Assembly: GCF_000006405.1 (NCBI RefSeq)
Contig: NW_003215631.1
Span: 7,999-71,998 of the forward strand
Length of the DNA stretch: 64,000 nt
Reading direction: 5' to 3'
DNA from: Perkinsus marinus ATCC 50983
Lineage: Eukaryota > Perkinsozoa > Perkinsida > Perkinsidae
The number at the start of each line of letters is the position of its first letter. The stretch's first letter is position 1. The notes under the pieces are model-generated. The model had not been told where the DNA came from, ran no database searches, and saw nothing but the letters and a program-made list of their open reading frames with translations. Positions 11,401-23,293 of the stretch are shown in pieces. The position numbers and the translations under genes were made by a program.

Positions 11401-14385
11401 CTTGATGGGCCAACTTTGCCCTAGCAGCTGCTCGAAGTATTTCCCGGATCTACAGTTTTTGTTCGGTTGTCTCTCATGAATCGCACCACTCACATTATTG
11501 CCGTGATGCACACTAGTCTCCAACAGTAGCATATGGTAATCATCAACACTCATTTTATGTAAGAACTCCAGCAATGCTCGCTTTTGCGGTTCTCTCAATG
11601 CCTGAACGAGTAAGGGCGGAAGTTGAACAGAACAAGCGGTGACACCGTACACTAGGTTGATGATACTTCAGCTCCTGAGTGACCTTAAGGAGGTATCTGC
11701 AGAAAGCTTCAGACTCTATGGCACACAGTCAAGAATCGTCATAGGAACGAACTACCGCTTCGAGAAAATTTTCCATGAAGTATGCCTGCAAAATAGAACA
11801 GTGATGATTCCCAATGTTGCCACTATCAGCTGGAACCTGAGTCAGAGTCCCACGCGATGTTTCACGCGACGACAAACATCTAATTTACTTCGTAATAGCA
11901 GTGTTGAGATATAGAGTATCTAGACATACTACTGGCGCTATCTCTAGAGCCTGTTTCATCATTAACGATTCCACTACAGCCAGGCTACCCACTGGTTTAA
12001 CGCTCCACGTGTGGACTGAGGAGCCTTGGTCGAAGAGAGACCGTGCTGTCGACCATGGTGACAAAAGATACGATCCCCCGAAGATGAGCTGGGAGATCGA
12101 TCGGTTACGTAGTTTCTAATATTGTCAGCTTCTCACACATAAGACAATGATAAAAGCAGTAGTGGGCCCAGACGGCGATACTGCTATAGAGTTTGCCACC
12201 CCTTCAATGGTTATTGTATCGATCTGATCTGCTGTTTCAGGTGGCATGAGCCCAAATCTGGAACATTCCATCTCCCAACAGCCAATACTATCAGTCGTAC
12301 TACTTCAGTGTATCCCGCCGCATATGCTCGACGATCCAGCTCGTGATCGAAGACAACGGTAGGAGGTAAATGAAGTCCGACATCAGCTAACCCAATCAAC
12401 GATGCCTGTATAGCCATGCTAAGAATCATGCATGAGGTACCAAAAGATCCTTCGTCCCTAGCGGTCCAACTCCATGCAAATCCACGTCAATCAGCCCAGA
12501 ATCGAAGATGACCTTACTTGGAATGACATGAGCCGATCCCTAACAACCTACATCTAATCTGTATAGGATAGGACCCGGGAACTTGGAGAATCGATGTTTC
12601 CTCGGAGCTGAAGCGGTGATCCATAAACCTGAGTGATTACTACAGCGGAATCCGTGCGGATATCAGCAAGAGCAACTCTCGTCTGTCGGAGCTAGATCGG
12701 GCTCAGATGCTCCTTCCGAGGCTCTAGTGAAGCTCTGCTTAACAAAGGCACTCCTCAATGTGAGTAGCGCTCTACCGCCTACGAACCTGCAGCAACCTAA
12801 CTCGCTATCTAAATACACATCTTAACATACATCACATGCGTGGTGCCGAAACCTCTGCTAGCTATGTTACTCGATTCCCCAGCGAAGTACATGATCTTGG
12901 AGCAACGAGCCTTGGGACTGTCCCGTTTATCTACAGCTCCTCACCGTTAGACCCACGAGCATCATGTAAAGTTTCGCAAGTGAAAATTGAGTTTCTCGTC
13001 GTACTGGGCCATCGACTAGAAGAGGATCTACGAGTTGTCCCTCATGAAAAGTCTGCACAAGCAATCAGCTACATATAAGAGCACTAAGCAGAGGATCAAC
13101 GAACCACAGCACTACACAATCGGTCAATGTGAGGCCATCCTTCAGTGACAATAGAGACAATATCTGACTATTGAGCAAGGAAGCACCAGCAGCACCAAGA
13201 TTACTACATGTGACGTCACCCCAGCTAATGCAATAGCTGGAAGATGAGAGAGAGGGCTAAATTGATTCACCTACGGCCAGATACCGCGGTACCATTTCCA
13301 CGCTCGACCAAATCATCACCTTTTGGTCACGCCCGATATACAACCTTGCCACCATAGACGCTACTGCTAACCACGGCCAGATGGTCATAACATAGACGTA
13401 AGAAACCCACACATTCTTGTATCTGACCCAGAGCATCCGGCATCAACTACGCGAATTCATTCACATACACAAACCAACCCATCATCCACAGAATACCGAA
13501 AACACCCAGGAGAGCCGTGTTCGATACGAGTGCCGCCATTCGTGGACACGGTATTGCCATTAACAGTGAGCGCATCTGGCTTATTGATGATTGACCCGTA
13601 ACACACCCGATTTGATGCTCACTGATACAGCAAAGGGTAATAGCGCGGATACCGCCAATAAAAGCATGAAATTGGTGATGCTCCAATACCTGAGTATTAT
13701 CCTACAGTATGTGTTCCAGCCAATTCACGCTGGTACGTTTGAAGTGCCTTGGCGCAGCAAAGCAAAGTCCAAGGACTCGACACTAGATGCATGAAGTTCA
13801 CCTAAACCACCACAGTGCAGGTGCTGATGACATCATCCAGTAATACAAAGTATTGCCGCTTTTCAAAGTCTGAGAGGCTCACAGAGAGCAACCCCGTCAG
13901 TATGGCTGTGAACCTACACCTTCGAAATCAGCCTGCTCGGCAGAAGGAGCACCAACCTTTGATAGACTTTCGATATAACGCTGGCAGTCCTGGTTCCAAA
14001 ACTGGATAGACGTAAGACTTGATTTTCGGCGATCGCGACTTTCTCATCGCGATTGATAACGCCGGGAGCTCGACGCTGCATGGGATGGTGGAAAGCTTCG
14101 AGAAAATCCTTCCACATCAATCTTGGCTACCCAGGAAATACATTAGTCACAAATACGTAAAAGTGGCACCATTCAGTCCAGTGCATTAACATAGACCAGA
14201 ATTTCTTTGTTCTCAGCAATCAAAACGATCCGCAAGAGATCATACAGATCATACAGATCATCAGCACAGTCTCGATCTTCGTTCACCCTAGATTCGACAT
14301 CCATACACGCTTTCACGAAAGGAGGCAACAAACAACCTTCCTGATTACACTGACCTACCGACATTCCATTCACGCCCCTTTGCAT
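8450..14385 (-). CDS. large RCC1-repeat protein (may be two genes)
   Basis: Many exons on the minus strand encode RCC1-type blades (G.N..GQLG...). From N- to C-terminus they include AWGDVTCSNLGAAGASLL (about 13.2 kb), GVFSLGLQCIDQGILPD (10.62 kb), ITFGDNTYGQLGTMK (10.54 kb), VYAWGSNRWGQLGSS (10.29 kb), VYSCGTQTDGAMGLGYEAL (9.91 kb), WACGGNTQGQLGVPT (9.66 kb), YAWGSNSCGQLGIGS (9.39 kb), VSFGSNAVGQLGIGRNN (8.98 kb) and HSIFLDASGETFFCGHNS (8.76 kb). RCC1 repeats fold into seven-bladed propellers that often act as exchange factors or scaffolds. The number of blades suggests more than one propeller. The start at 14385 (MQRGVNGMSVGQ) and the 3' end near 8450 are tentative. The part from 10.7 to 13.2 kb is poorly resolved and has non-RCC1 segments near 11.15-11.65 kb. 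A 10-base tandem repeat near 14243-14270 encodes DLYDLYDLL. Confidence 0.7.
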
Positions 14386-14437
14386 TTATTGTATATAATT
14401 CAGTAGTCGTGGCAATTGCCAGAGGTGCGCAATCACA

Positions 14438-14674
14438 TCAATCGAGCCAGAGAACACGCCACATCAACCATGTAAAACAAAATGCCCTAGCGAGTAGACC
14501 GGCTCCACCTGAACTCAACTCGTGAATAGGCAGCGAGTGTGAGAGAAACATGTTAGGGTGTCGCATGATGCCACATGATAAGACACATGAATAGAGTTCG
14601 AAAATCATCACGATGGCATGCTCAGTCTTCGCTGGATCGTTCGCGCCTGAGGACTCGGGCATATACTGGATCAT
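14438..14674. other. spacer between RCC1 and TTLL genes
   Basis: A short minus-strand open frame here lacks any motif. I read it as the spacer between the 3' end of the TTLL gene and the start of the RCC1-repeat gene. Confidence 0.35.
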
Positions 14675-14675
14675 A

Positions 14676-17600
14676 CTACCAAACTTTTACTTTCCTCTTC
14701 GGCGGCCGCAGGGAGCTTCCAAGTACTTCCAGTTTGGAGTGCCGTATCAGGGGTCGAGGAATGCATGTGGCAGATCGATAGCAAAGTTTCCAGGATCCTA
14801 ACAGAGAAGCCACTGAGCCGAGGAGCGAATGATATCCGATACCCGTAGGTGACAAAGGATCCTCGTTGTAATCAACGAGGACCTTAGCCGTGTCCCCCAA
14901 CACGTCCTTCGTGAGTGATTCTGTTACCTGACTCAGTGCACTGGCTAATCCGCCAGACGCATTCTCCTCCTCACCTTAGTACTGTATTCCATAGCCGGTG
15001 ATGAGTTTACCTCAATTAACCAAACACGAAGATCAGGCGTTGCGATAGGGCTACCTCGCTCAGTCCCCGGGTGCCACTGATCTGGGAGGACATCGTTCCA
15101 GATACGATTAGACCCGGATACTACTCTCATCTAGCACCGGATCATCGGATACCATGAAGTCATAGCCGAAGAGCTCACAGCTTCCTTTACGCTGCTCAAT
15201 GTTGTCGAATACGCACCACAACGAAGAGATGATGATTTCTTCCATCTAAATTCGGGAGACATGATTGAGCGAGAAGTCCGGATTCTCATGCTAGACAAAG
15301 GACCTGCGGCTGCAGAAGATCCGACCATATGTCTCTACACGGCTCCGCTAAGCTCGGGTTAGTACCGCCACCGCACGTAACATCTACGCGCCTCTGATGA
15401 GTTTCATGAAAGAATGCGCCCTCACCTGTTACAAGACCATCCTTCTCTTGACTATGCTCCAGGCAGGTGCTTGCGAGCCAGGGCGTTGAATGAACCTGGT
15501 TCGGGCCTGGCAAGCAAGCATTCACAATAGCCAACTAACCGACAGTCCTCACAGTAGGTAGTATGAAGGTGTTGCTGAAAGTCATGTAGAAACCACATGA
15601 AGCCATCCGAGCCATGAATTTCATCTCTGGATCGATGAAACTCTGGGTGGTCCTTCACTATACTGTTGTTCACCATATGCACGAATTTATCATCCGATTG
15701 GAGAGTCATGTCGTATCTAAACTTTCCTTCCTCACAAGGTGTAAACTTACACTTACTTTTCGCTTGCAAAGCGTATGTATGGTCTCTGCCATATCCACAC
15801 GGACAAAGGATTCCAATCAGTGACCAGTACCCACACTCGGATGTCGAATTTATAACCTCTGATGAGTAGCGGTCGTTCGATGTACTTCTGAACAATCTGG
15901 AAAAAAACTACTAATAACGTTAAAAATAATAGCCACTCGCGAGGTGGTTCTTCTGCGAAAGGACAATTCTCACCCACTGCTCCGTATCTCGTGTTGCTGC
16001 CGCATGGCTATCATCACTATACCCACATTTATTGAGTATTTCCTGGAGGCATCTCATCATTTGAATGCCTCTCCCTCTCGATTTTCCACCGGGCTTCATC
16101 TGCACTATACGATTTCAAACGATTTGCGGGTGACTCCTACTATCCAAGCATTATGAGGGCCATCAATGTGATCAGCCTGCACTGAAGTTGAGTACAACTG
16201 GGTAAGCACTCTGAGAGTGGGCCATGTTCGAATGTAAGGCATCAATGTCGGCGAGTAAGAGTACCGTTTGACCTCTGCAATAGTCCATCGTCCCAGAGGT
16301 TTCTCCATATAGTGATTAACATCTATGTATCGAGCACAGGATGCAACATCAGCGGAAAAACCACGAATATGAGAAGGTTCCACCTGAGAAGACTAACAAC
16401 AGGCATAGCTGAATGATCATACCACGCCTTCTTGACCTTCCGTCTCCTCATTGCTCGACTCGGAGTCAAAACCGTGAACTTTTTGGTCGAATTGACATAG
16501 GAACTGTGACAAGGGTGTCTGTATAACACTGCGCTGCTAAGCTCAAGTTGATATTACTTCACCTTCGCCATCGTCTACACACTCCTGGGGGTCGTCCAGA
16601 GAAACATATCGCAGAAGCTCCCACTCCCCTCTACTGATATTGCCGTGTGCAAGAGATACCAATTCCGAGTCTATCACATCATCTATGTCGCGTTGTAGTT
16701 TATCGCATACCCTCAAGGCCACATCTACTACACGAGGGCCGTACCTCACCAGTACGTTCAGGCGAATGTGTCCAATCGATTACGAACTCACGTAAGACTG
16801 GGAGAGCCGGAGTAGCTCATAATACTGTGAATGAATTTCCGTAATATGCTCACACACTTTGTGAGCTTGTATTCCTGATTGTAAGGACATTAATTGTTCA
16901 ATAAGATATTCCTAAGCCTACACCACTAGAGCTACCAATATGAACTCTCCAACGCCTTGCGAATCACCAAGATCATAAGCTCTGGGATAGTATTGGTTCA
17001 TGTCGATTAAGTTGTACACAGAATACGAGTGGCGAAGATTGCTCGTCAGACCTGTCATAAAGTTTCGCTGTAACGCTTTGAATGCCGCGCACATCTCGTC
17101 ACCCGTTTTCGTAGTGATCTCCCGATTCCTCCCGAAATGATTCACTATCTGACCATTCTTAAGAGCAAGATAGTCGATATCCTTGGCGTTGAGAGTCCAC
17201 TTGAAATCAAAATTTGTACCTGTGTAGTTTCCCTGGTCTCTTCACTGTCTCAGTCTACTTTGCTGATTGGGATTCTCTATCCATCCCCGTCTCAGGAGTG
17301 CTTGTTTGAGATCATCATAACCTCCTTTGATGATGAAGACCTGGACTCATCACAACACGCGTGCGAGCCCCAACATTGTGACTCACGCGTCTGCGACCAG
17401 CTGCCGCTTCGGACTTCGCATGACGTGATACTAGAATGCTTCCACGATGTTCCTCACCAAACCTTGCACGACGACTTGAGGGTTGCCGAAATAGGGAGCC
17501 ATACTCATCCTTTGCCTTGGTCCCTGACTCCTGAAAGAGCAGAGCCATCAATAGAGACTGCATACGTAGGCTCTCACAACTCCTTCCTTTCTAACCTTCT

Positions 17601-17840
17601 CGCCCATCTTCATCACCGTCCTGACGTACAACACCACTCGTTCCGTTGACAAGTAAGACCATCCACCTGCGGCTTCTCTCAGCCAGTTTCCTATATCGAT
17701 CCATCCTCGACCTCTCATTGGCAAGTCGTATCTCGCATACAAACTATAGAGTGATGCATCATGGTGGCGAAACTCACCTCCTTACGGAGTTTGGCTGAAG
17801 CTATGGCGGCGGCTCCCGCAGAAAATTTCACTGGAGGCAT
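14676..17840 (-). CDS. TTLL3: tubulin-tyrosine-ligase-like protein, TTLL3 type
   Basis: This is a multi-exon TTL-family ligase that adds amino acids to tubulin; TTLL3 members mono-glycylate axonemal tubulin. A tentative start at 17840 gives [21 protein letters not shown], spliced to [20 protein letters not shown]. Next come [41 protein letters not shown]...[15 protein letters not shown] and [11 protein letters not shown], which match the pre-TTL part of TTLL3. The ATP-grasp core follows: HNAWIV joined to [52 protein letters not shown] and [16 protein letters not shown] with the catalytic E and N. The end reads [17 protein letters not shown], with stop at 14676. Introns are about 40-50 nt. Assignment to TTLL3/8 rather than another TTLL rests on the N-terminal region. 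An alternative ATG lies at 17915. Confidence 0.88.
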
Positions 17841-17922
17841 CGATGCCGACCGATGGGAACGCTGGTTCCTGGAAGCATAGGACAGCAGTGAGCGGCAAGG
17901 ATATCTCTCCAACATACCTCAC

Positions 17923-18715
17923 CTATGGTCCGTTGATGGTATCAGGAATGCTGAATTCGGCGTAACCGTTTGTTGAGACGCAACTTTCCCCAACTCGACG
18001 CGTTCGCGATGATGCCGTTGGCGCGTCATTGGAACAACTTACAACATCACTCTCAGCAGTAATAAGGAATGCCAAATCTACAGTATGTTTCCACTGAAAC
18101 CATTTCGTTAGAAAATGATGCAAATTATCGTGCTTGGTTTGGTACAGGCACCATTTCAAAATCATCCTAAACACCACAACCGCATTCCCATTACAGCCCA
18201 ACACCACCACTACTACTTTAGCCCTTTCTATCATATCCGCCATCATTCGATGCTCGTCCTCCAATGTATTCTCTCTGTACGAGAGTGATTGTTTCCGGAG
18301 GTATCTAAGCGACAAACTGTCACATTAATATAATATCAGTAATACTTCATCTCATATTGCTTATCCATAACCACACACCCTACATAGACTCCGAAGTAGG
18401 TCATGATACACAGAGGTATGCCCGCACTGAAGACCCAGTATCTGAACCAGACTCACGCGATGACGCCGGTCTGTTATGGTACTGTTGATCAAAGCGCCAG
18501 ATCCGTTTCTTGAAGAGCCTCCATTGTCGTCTCCGGAATAGCCTAAGTCCACCGAAGGCTGACGATAGCATGGTAAGCCGCTGAAGCGGCGATTCAAGAG
18601 CGAGCTATGTTCACGATTTAACAGCAAACTCAACGCAAAGCGGACTGACGCAAGCGATGTGACTGAGACGGAAGGTGCCTTCGACCAAACACAGTAGCAC
18701 CGAAACTACAAAGTT
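17923..18715 (-). CDS. unrecognised protein, probable multi-exon gene
   Basis: A long minus-strand frame without stops runs from about 18700 to 18460, including NREHSSLLNRRFSGLPCYRQ and a Ser/Gly/Asp-rich stretch (YSGDDNGGSSRNGSGALINS). A second segment near 18300-18215 reads SLSYRENTLEDEHRMMADMI, with a probable intron after it. A third ends at 17923. Exon joins are not resolved and no family is recognised. The gene lies just upstream of the TTLL gene on the same strand. Confidence 0.4.
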
Positions 18716-18821
18716 AGACCCATTAGTAGCCAGTGAGTATGTGCTTTGGGTGAAGTCTCTCCGTTGCAACCGTCATCTCTTCACAGCAAACAATGCACGT
18801 GTACGCGCAATACAATGAGTG

Positions 18822-19390
18822 TTACGCAATTGTAGATGATAATTCAAGCGCATTGTATTGCTCGAAAAACTGTACAGGGTAATACGTGAGCCATGGAGAT
18901 CGCCAACTGAAGTCTCCGTCTCCTGAACGACTCCACACTCCATCCTCCCACGAGTAGATTATTTATCATGGACTTGCATCACTCGAGTCGAACCCGTTAT
19001 GCGCCATCCGTAGAACCTTTCGAGCACGCTTCATAGTTGCACCCACAAGACCGATGCTTTTGGTCGCAGCGCATACGTCGGAGCTCCTATGGCAGTTGAT
19101 CGTGGAACACAATCATAGAGCGATGCGATCATTACCTCCTCCATGTACGCTCGAAGCTGTTCTCTCATCCGGTACTGTTGGAAAGATAGCTTAGGCAGCA
19201 TTCTCTGCTGTTCCTGAGCTCCCTGCTGTTGACCACAGTCAACGCCGGCCAGGTATTGCGCCTTGGCGTCAGTATATTGGTCTGTATGGAGATTGTAGCT
19301 CCTAGGATCTAACAGAAATTCAACCAACCTACTGTGACTACTACTGACGGAACGACCTATACCTTCGCCAAACTCTCCAGAGGTACGCAT
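18822..19390 (-). CDS. unrecognised two-exon protein, about 156 residues
   Basis: The ATG at 19390 opens MRTSGEFGEGIGRSVSSSHS. Exon 1 runs to 19043. A 98-nt GT-AG intron (18945-19042) joins KASVLW in phase 0 to DGVWSRSGDGDFSWRSPW, and the product ends LTYYPVQFFEQYNALELSST before the stop at 18822. The middle is rich in Gln (GQQQGAQEQQ), and a helical stretch follows (QQYRMREQLRAYMEEVMIAS). No family is recognised. Near the 3' end, CAATACAATG and CATTGTATTG form an inverted repeat (about 18809-18868). Confidence 0.55.
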
Positions 19391-20850
19391 TCTCTTCGTA
19401 GGAGGGTCGATGGAAGGCCTAAAATTCGAGCAAAACTATACACGCATCAGAGAAACGCTGCTATTATGAGCGCGACCTGTTGAGACATGGGACTGTAACA
19501 CAATCCCAATACAATACACATGCACATTGACGATCACATATATCTCAATGTGATCCAATCATTATATCGACGATATCGCGAAACCTCCCTGCGTATCGGA
19601 TATTACATATTCCTCGTAGCATCAGATATCCGCCGTTTGTTGGGACTAGTGGTACCCATAGCCTGGTCGCCTTCTGCATATCGGGAGTAAGCGCTTTTAC
19701 TTCTTGGAAACACCATTACACGGCGGCAATCAATCAATGGACCAGCCACCGGGCCGTAAGCTCAACAAGCAAGTGCTGAAAAGAGATAAGTCAACACGTG
19801 GATATCAGCCGGCCGTTCAATCAACTTTGCTCTGCGCGATTCTGGAATCATTTCTAAAAACCGATTTTAAAAATCGTTCCCGACGTAGCGTTCAACAAAC
19901 ACGATTTTGAAAAACGATTCCAATAGCGATTCCGGAATTGACAGAGATAAAGCGCGAAAATAGACATCAGCAAGAATCGAACCCAGGGCCACGACACCTA
20001 CTTGCCGGTGCATTATAATCTCGACTTTGAGTACATCAATGACGAATTAAACTCTCCGATTTGAGTCGTAAAACGTTATATGCCCGGTATTAGTATCCTA
20101 TATACTACATATGCGACATATAATGAATTTGTGAAGTATGTGTCATTTTGGTCTAGTGGTGGAATGTTATGTTAACGTGCTCGTCATCCAAGTTCTCTGA
20201 ACATGATTTTTCAAAATCGCTTCAGAATCGATTTATTGAACAGCGCGCAGATGATTAAATCTTGCGATCTCGCTTGACCTTGAAACAGCGCAACTTCTAG
20301 CAAACGACGTACACGGAGCCTCCGTGACGGAGGTACAGTCAATTACTTCGAAAAAATTTGGTTGAAACGGAAGAAACCCACTTCCTGTTAGTGGAAGCGA
20401 GAGGATCGATGATACCATTACCATCACAATCTACCGTCGAGCTCAGGCCGCATCTTTGGACCAATAAGTGACTCTCGAGATCACTCCAATTACTAGCACT
20501 AGTAGACTTTTTATTGCCATCGGCGTAAGTAGGACTATTACCAGTAGAGGAACAATATCTAGGCGAGGACATGCTTCATTGATAATTACAATAAAAACCT
20601 TTAATCGATCACAGCCGATTAATATCGACATAATGCCATGTGCAATGGAGCCCGACTTAAAATTTCGAAGGCATTGTTCGATGAGGAGTCCAAGTGCTGT
20701 CTCATTATACACTGTGTATGATACATTCGAAGTCTAAGGCTCTAATTACCGCTTGCCAGTATCTTTATAGGTTCCAGTAAGCATGGTTGGGGAGTGAATA
20801 TGCGAAGTATAAGTAATATCCAGTAACTATGTTACGTTTCCGCCCCACCA
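19391..20850. other. gene-poor region with inverted repeats
   Basis: I find no convincing gene. Many short words of the type CGATT/AATCG cluster at 19845-19935 and again at 20200-20240. Minus-strand open frames at 20233-20712 overlap one another in different frames and carry no motif. An 8-base inverted repeat GATCACAT/ATGTGATC sits near 19530-19553. Confidence 0.4.
19850..20240. repeat. inverted-repeat pair around a tRNA-like fragment
   Basis: CGATTTTGAAAAACGATTCC-like sequence near 19900 recurs in inverted orientation near 20203 (GATTTTTCAAAATCG), about 300 bases apart, and both flanks have further AATCG words. Between them the minus strand has GGGTTCGATTC near 19977, like a tRNA B box. 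The plus strand has TGGTCTAGTGGTGG near 20150, like a tRNA A box. Neither folds into a complete tRNA. This could be a small non-autonomous element. Confidence 0.4.
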
Positions 20851-20867
20851 GCGGTGTATCAGGGGAG

Positions 20868-21446
20868 ATGAACTGATTGCTTGGCGCAGACCTTTCGATG
20901 AGCTGTCGAAAGGAGGGTTGATCAACGTGAACAACTTCATGAAGATAGTTAAGAACAAGGTAGCCTAGTTGACCACCCTTATTGAGACTGTCTGTATTTG
21001 TTTGTCCCCGAAATCGCTAAGTAGACTTCCATACTTGGCCAGGTTGGTAGTACAGTGCCTCCGAAGTCTCTACATACCTACGCTATGCAGCTTTGGCGAG
21101 AGTAGCTGGTTGGTGTCGCTGGCCGTGTACTGTGAGCATGGTTTTTAGATGGGATGAGGATCAGTCTAATTTTATCGATTTCGCTGAGTTCATCCACCAT
21201 ATGAAGTAGTTTGACACAGTTCCTCTACGGCGCTATCTAGCCGGATCTATGTTTAGAATCTTTGATACACATGTTTTGAAGAGTACTCTGCGTGAGGACT
21301 CGAAGGCAGTTGAAACTCTTGAGGCCTATAAGAATCCCGATAGTGGGAAGCTGGATGAGGACGGGTTGTTCGAGATTATGGCGGCCAACAACTTCCTAGT
21401 TACCACCACTACCGACGCCCGAATACTAGTGGTCTATAGCCACTAA
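20868..21446 (+). CDS. EF-hand calcium-binding protein, intron-split or decaying
   Basis: Three plus-strand segments look like EF-hands. The first reads FDELSKGGLINVNNFMKIV (about 20898-20955). The second, near 21150-21210, reads DEDQSNFIDFAEF, which fits a canonical loop with D1, D3, S5, I8 and E12. The third begins FRIFDTHVLKSTLRED and runs to NPDSGKLDEDGLFEIM (about 21250-21380), a weaker loop. Stops between the segments would need short introns, which fits this genome, but I have not fixed their sites and some may be real disruptions. The family would be calmodulin/centrin/calcineurin-B-like. Calcium sensing is expected from the second loop. Confidence 0.5.
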
Positions 21447-21760
21447 GAGTCGGTGTCAGCTGCTGTGCAGGACCTACTGGCTTAAGTAGGCGACGGCAAA
21501 TCATTGTCGCAAGAGCAATACCTTCGATGGACCAATGAGGATTGAACTCCATGATGTGGCTGGCTTGAGTGTCAGCAAGTGGTTTTTCCCTAGCAAATGT
21601 ATGGATGCTCGTAACGTGAAGTCCTGTTGAGGATCGCATGTGATACTTCTGTTCGTCGTGTAATATGAGGTCTTCAGTGCTCATTATGAAAAGTGATACT
21701 TATGACTTTGTGGTGGTGTTTCTGAGTGATACAATCCTAGGGAGTATAGGGATATCAGCT
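21409..21760. other. spacer after the EF-hand gene
   Basis: No supported gene; an overlapping minus-strand frame has no motif. Confidence 0.3.
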
Positions 21761-21782
21761 CCAGTGTAAATCATTGTAATAT

Positions 21783-23095
21783 ATGTCGAGTCAACTGGCT
21801 GGCCGCGCAACCATCAGCGTCGCGGTCATGATGGGGATTCTTACTGCAATCACCTTAGTAAGCCATCTACCGAGTGTCAGCTCGGAAGCATTTCGCCTCA
21901 TGTAGGCAGCCCGGGCGATGCGGCGTCGGTCTCGAGCTATTCACACGTCCTTGGTCGGGAAGCTCACTGTGGATGGGCCGACTTGATTTCGCGTGTATCG
22001 CAGTGTCTCGGCTTAGCACTGTTCGATGAACTATGGGCACCTTCCGTCGAATGCTGGATCGCTAGCAAAGAACTGGAGGTAAACCACCTTACGTTTGGCT
22101 CAGTTGTAGAGCACTTTCGATGCACGTAGGGGCGCAAGCTCCCTAAGATGAATGCCAAAGATAAAGAACCTATCTCATCAGTAGCTGAGAGATAGATGCA
22201 TCATGCATCTACCTCTACATGAATCACCATGCATCATGCATGGTGATTCATGTGCAGGGGAATCGTTACGTAAAGTTCGTTTCAGGTTCCCTTCTATAGG
22301 ACACAGACTGCATGCGAGCCAAAACAAAGTATTGACCGACTTTCATGTTACCGAGAGGTCGTTACAGCAAGCTGAAGAATGGTGGAACAAGGAAGCTTTG
22401 GTGGGTCAGTATACTAGTCTGGGAGGAGCCAGTCGAGCTTTATTATTGTAGACCACTGGCAATGTGGCGGCTGTGGTTGTATTGGAAGACTTCAAAGCCA
22501 TCGCGCACATGTTGGAAGTTGGACCCGACCAGTTGGTTGAGGCTCCCAAATCTTTATTGGACAAGGTTATGTCGGTAGTTGCTAGGTTGTTCTCTATCTT
22601 GTCGCTCAGGCTCGAGTCGAATATCTAGATGAAACTTCCGTCAAGCATGCTTTTCGAAGATATCGAGATAATCTGCCGAGTTTGAAGAGTTTTGACTTTG
22701 ACAACCCTCCGAGACTCGAAGATTTCAGAAAGCTGCTGAGAGCCAGCAGCAACCGCTTCCCATAATGGTGGGTACATCTTCATGGCTCATTGATAATGTC
22801 GATCGTATCAGTTACGCTCGAGGATATCAGAGCTAGTGAATTCGGGGAATAAGGCCATCGAAGATGAAGTCAGAGAACTCTTCACTGGTCATGTTGCATA
22901 CTTTCCTGCACATAGGCGCCCGTCATAGTGATCACTTGCATTCGTTAAACATTACTCCTGATTACTCATTGTATAAGTGGGAGGATGTTGTATTCACGTA
23001 GCTGTTAGAACTCGTGCCGTAGTTTCTGTCAGAGTTTAATACCAGTTTCAGGATAGCTCGCTTAACTGTTTCGTGTTGTAGCAGTGTGAATCAGC
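21783..23095 (+). CDS. unrecognised intron-rich gene with hydrophobic N-terminus
   Basis: A possible start at 21783 gives MSSQLAGRATISVAVMMGIL, a hydrophobic N-terminus that could be a membrane or targeting segment. Downstream plus-strand exons include SLQQAEEWWNKEALVGQYTS, VAAVVVLEDFKAIAHMLEVG and PDQLVEAPKSLLDK. The last joins through a 46-nt intron (GTTATG...CTCAG) to ARVEYLDETSVKHAFRRYRD and LPSLKSFDFDNPPRLEDF. Further segments read NKAIEDEVRELFTGHVAYFP and PDYSLYKWEDVVFT. Each is a good coding frame, but I cannot show that all belong to one gene. No family is recognised. Confidence 0.4.
22193..22253. repeat. two adjacent perfect odd-centred palindromes
   Basis: TAGATGCAT and ATGCATCTA flank a single C at 22202. 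Six bases after the end of that repeat, an 18-base arm (22217-22234) is repeated perfectly in inverted orientation (22236-22253) around a single C at 22235. The two structures share the centre ATGCATCATGCAT. Confidence 0.9.
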
Positions 23096-23241
23096 TGAGA
23101 TGCAGATTCGAATACGGTGATCCTATCGAGTCCGCAATCCCTATTCCAGAAGGACGTCATCAGCGGTTCGTCACTTCATTCGTGGCTTATATGTCAAGCA
23201 TGCTACCGATACACGGAAGAGCGAGTTGGCATCACGTTCTC

Positions 23242-23293
23242 CATTGCAACGACTATGACCTCTGTCTCAAACAGGGGCATAGTCGTTGCAATG
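23242..23293. repeat. 16-bp inverted repeat
   Basis: CATTGCAACGACTATG (23242-23257) is repeated exactly in inverted orientation at 23278-23293, and the 20-base spacer adds a further imperfect stem (CCTCTGT/ACAGGGG). Just after it, ACTCTGTTTGTTG occurs twice, and CTTGTTAAT/ATTAACAAG form an outer inverted pair to about 23359. Confidence 0.9.

Noticed and set aside
19970-20200. Possible tRNA gene(s)
   Set aside because: GGGTTCGATTC and TGGTCTAGTGG occur on opposite strands and neither has paired acceptor and T-stem sequences.
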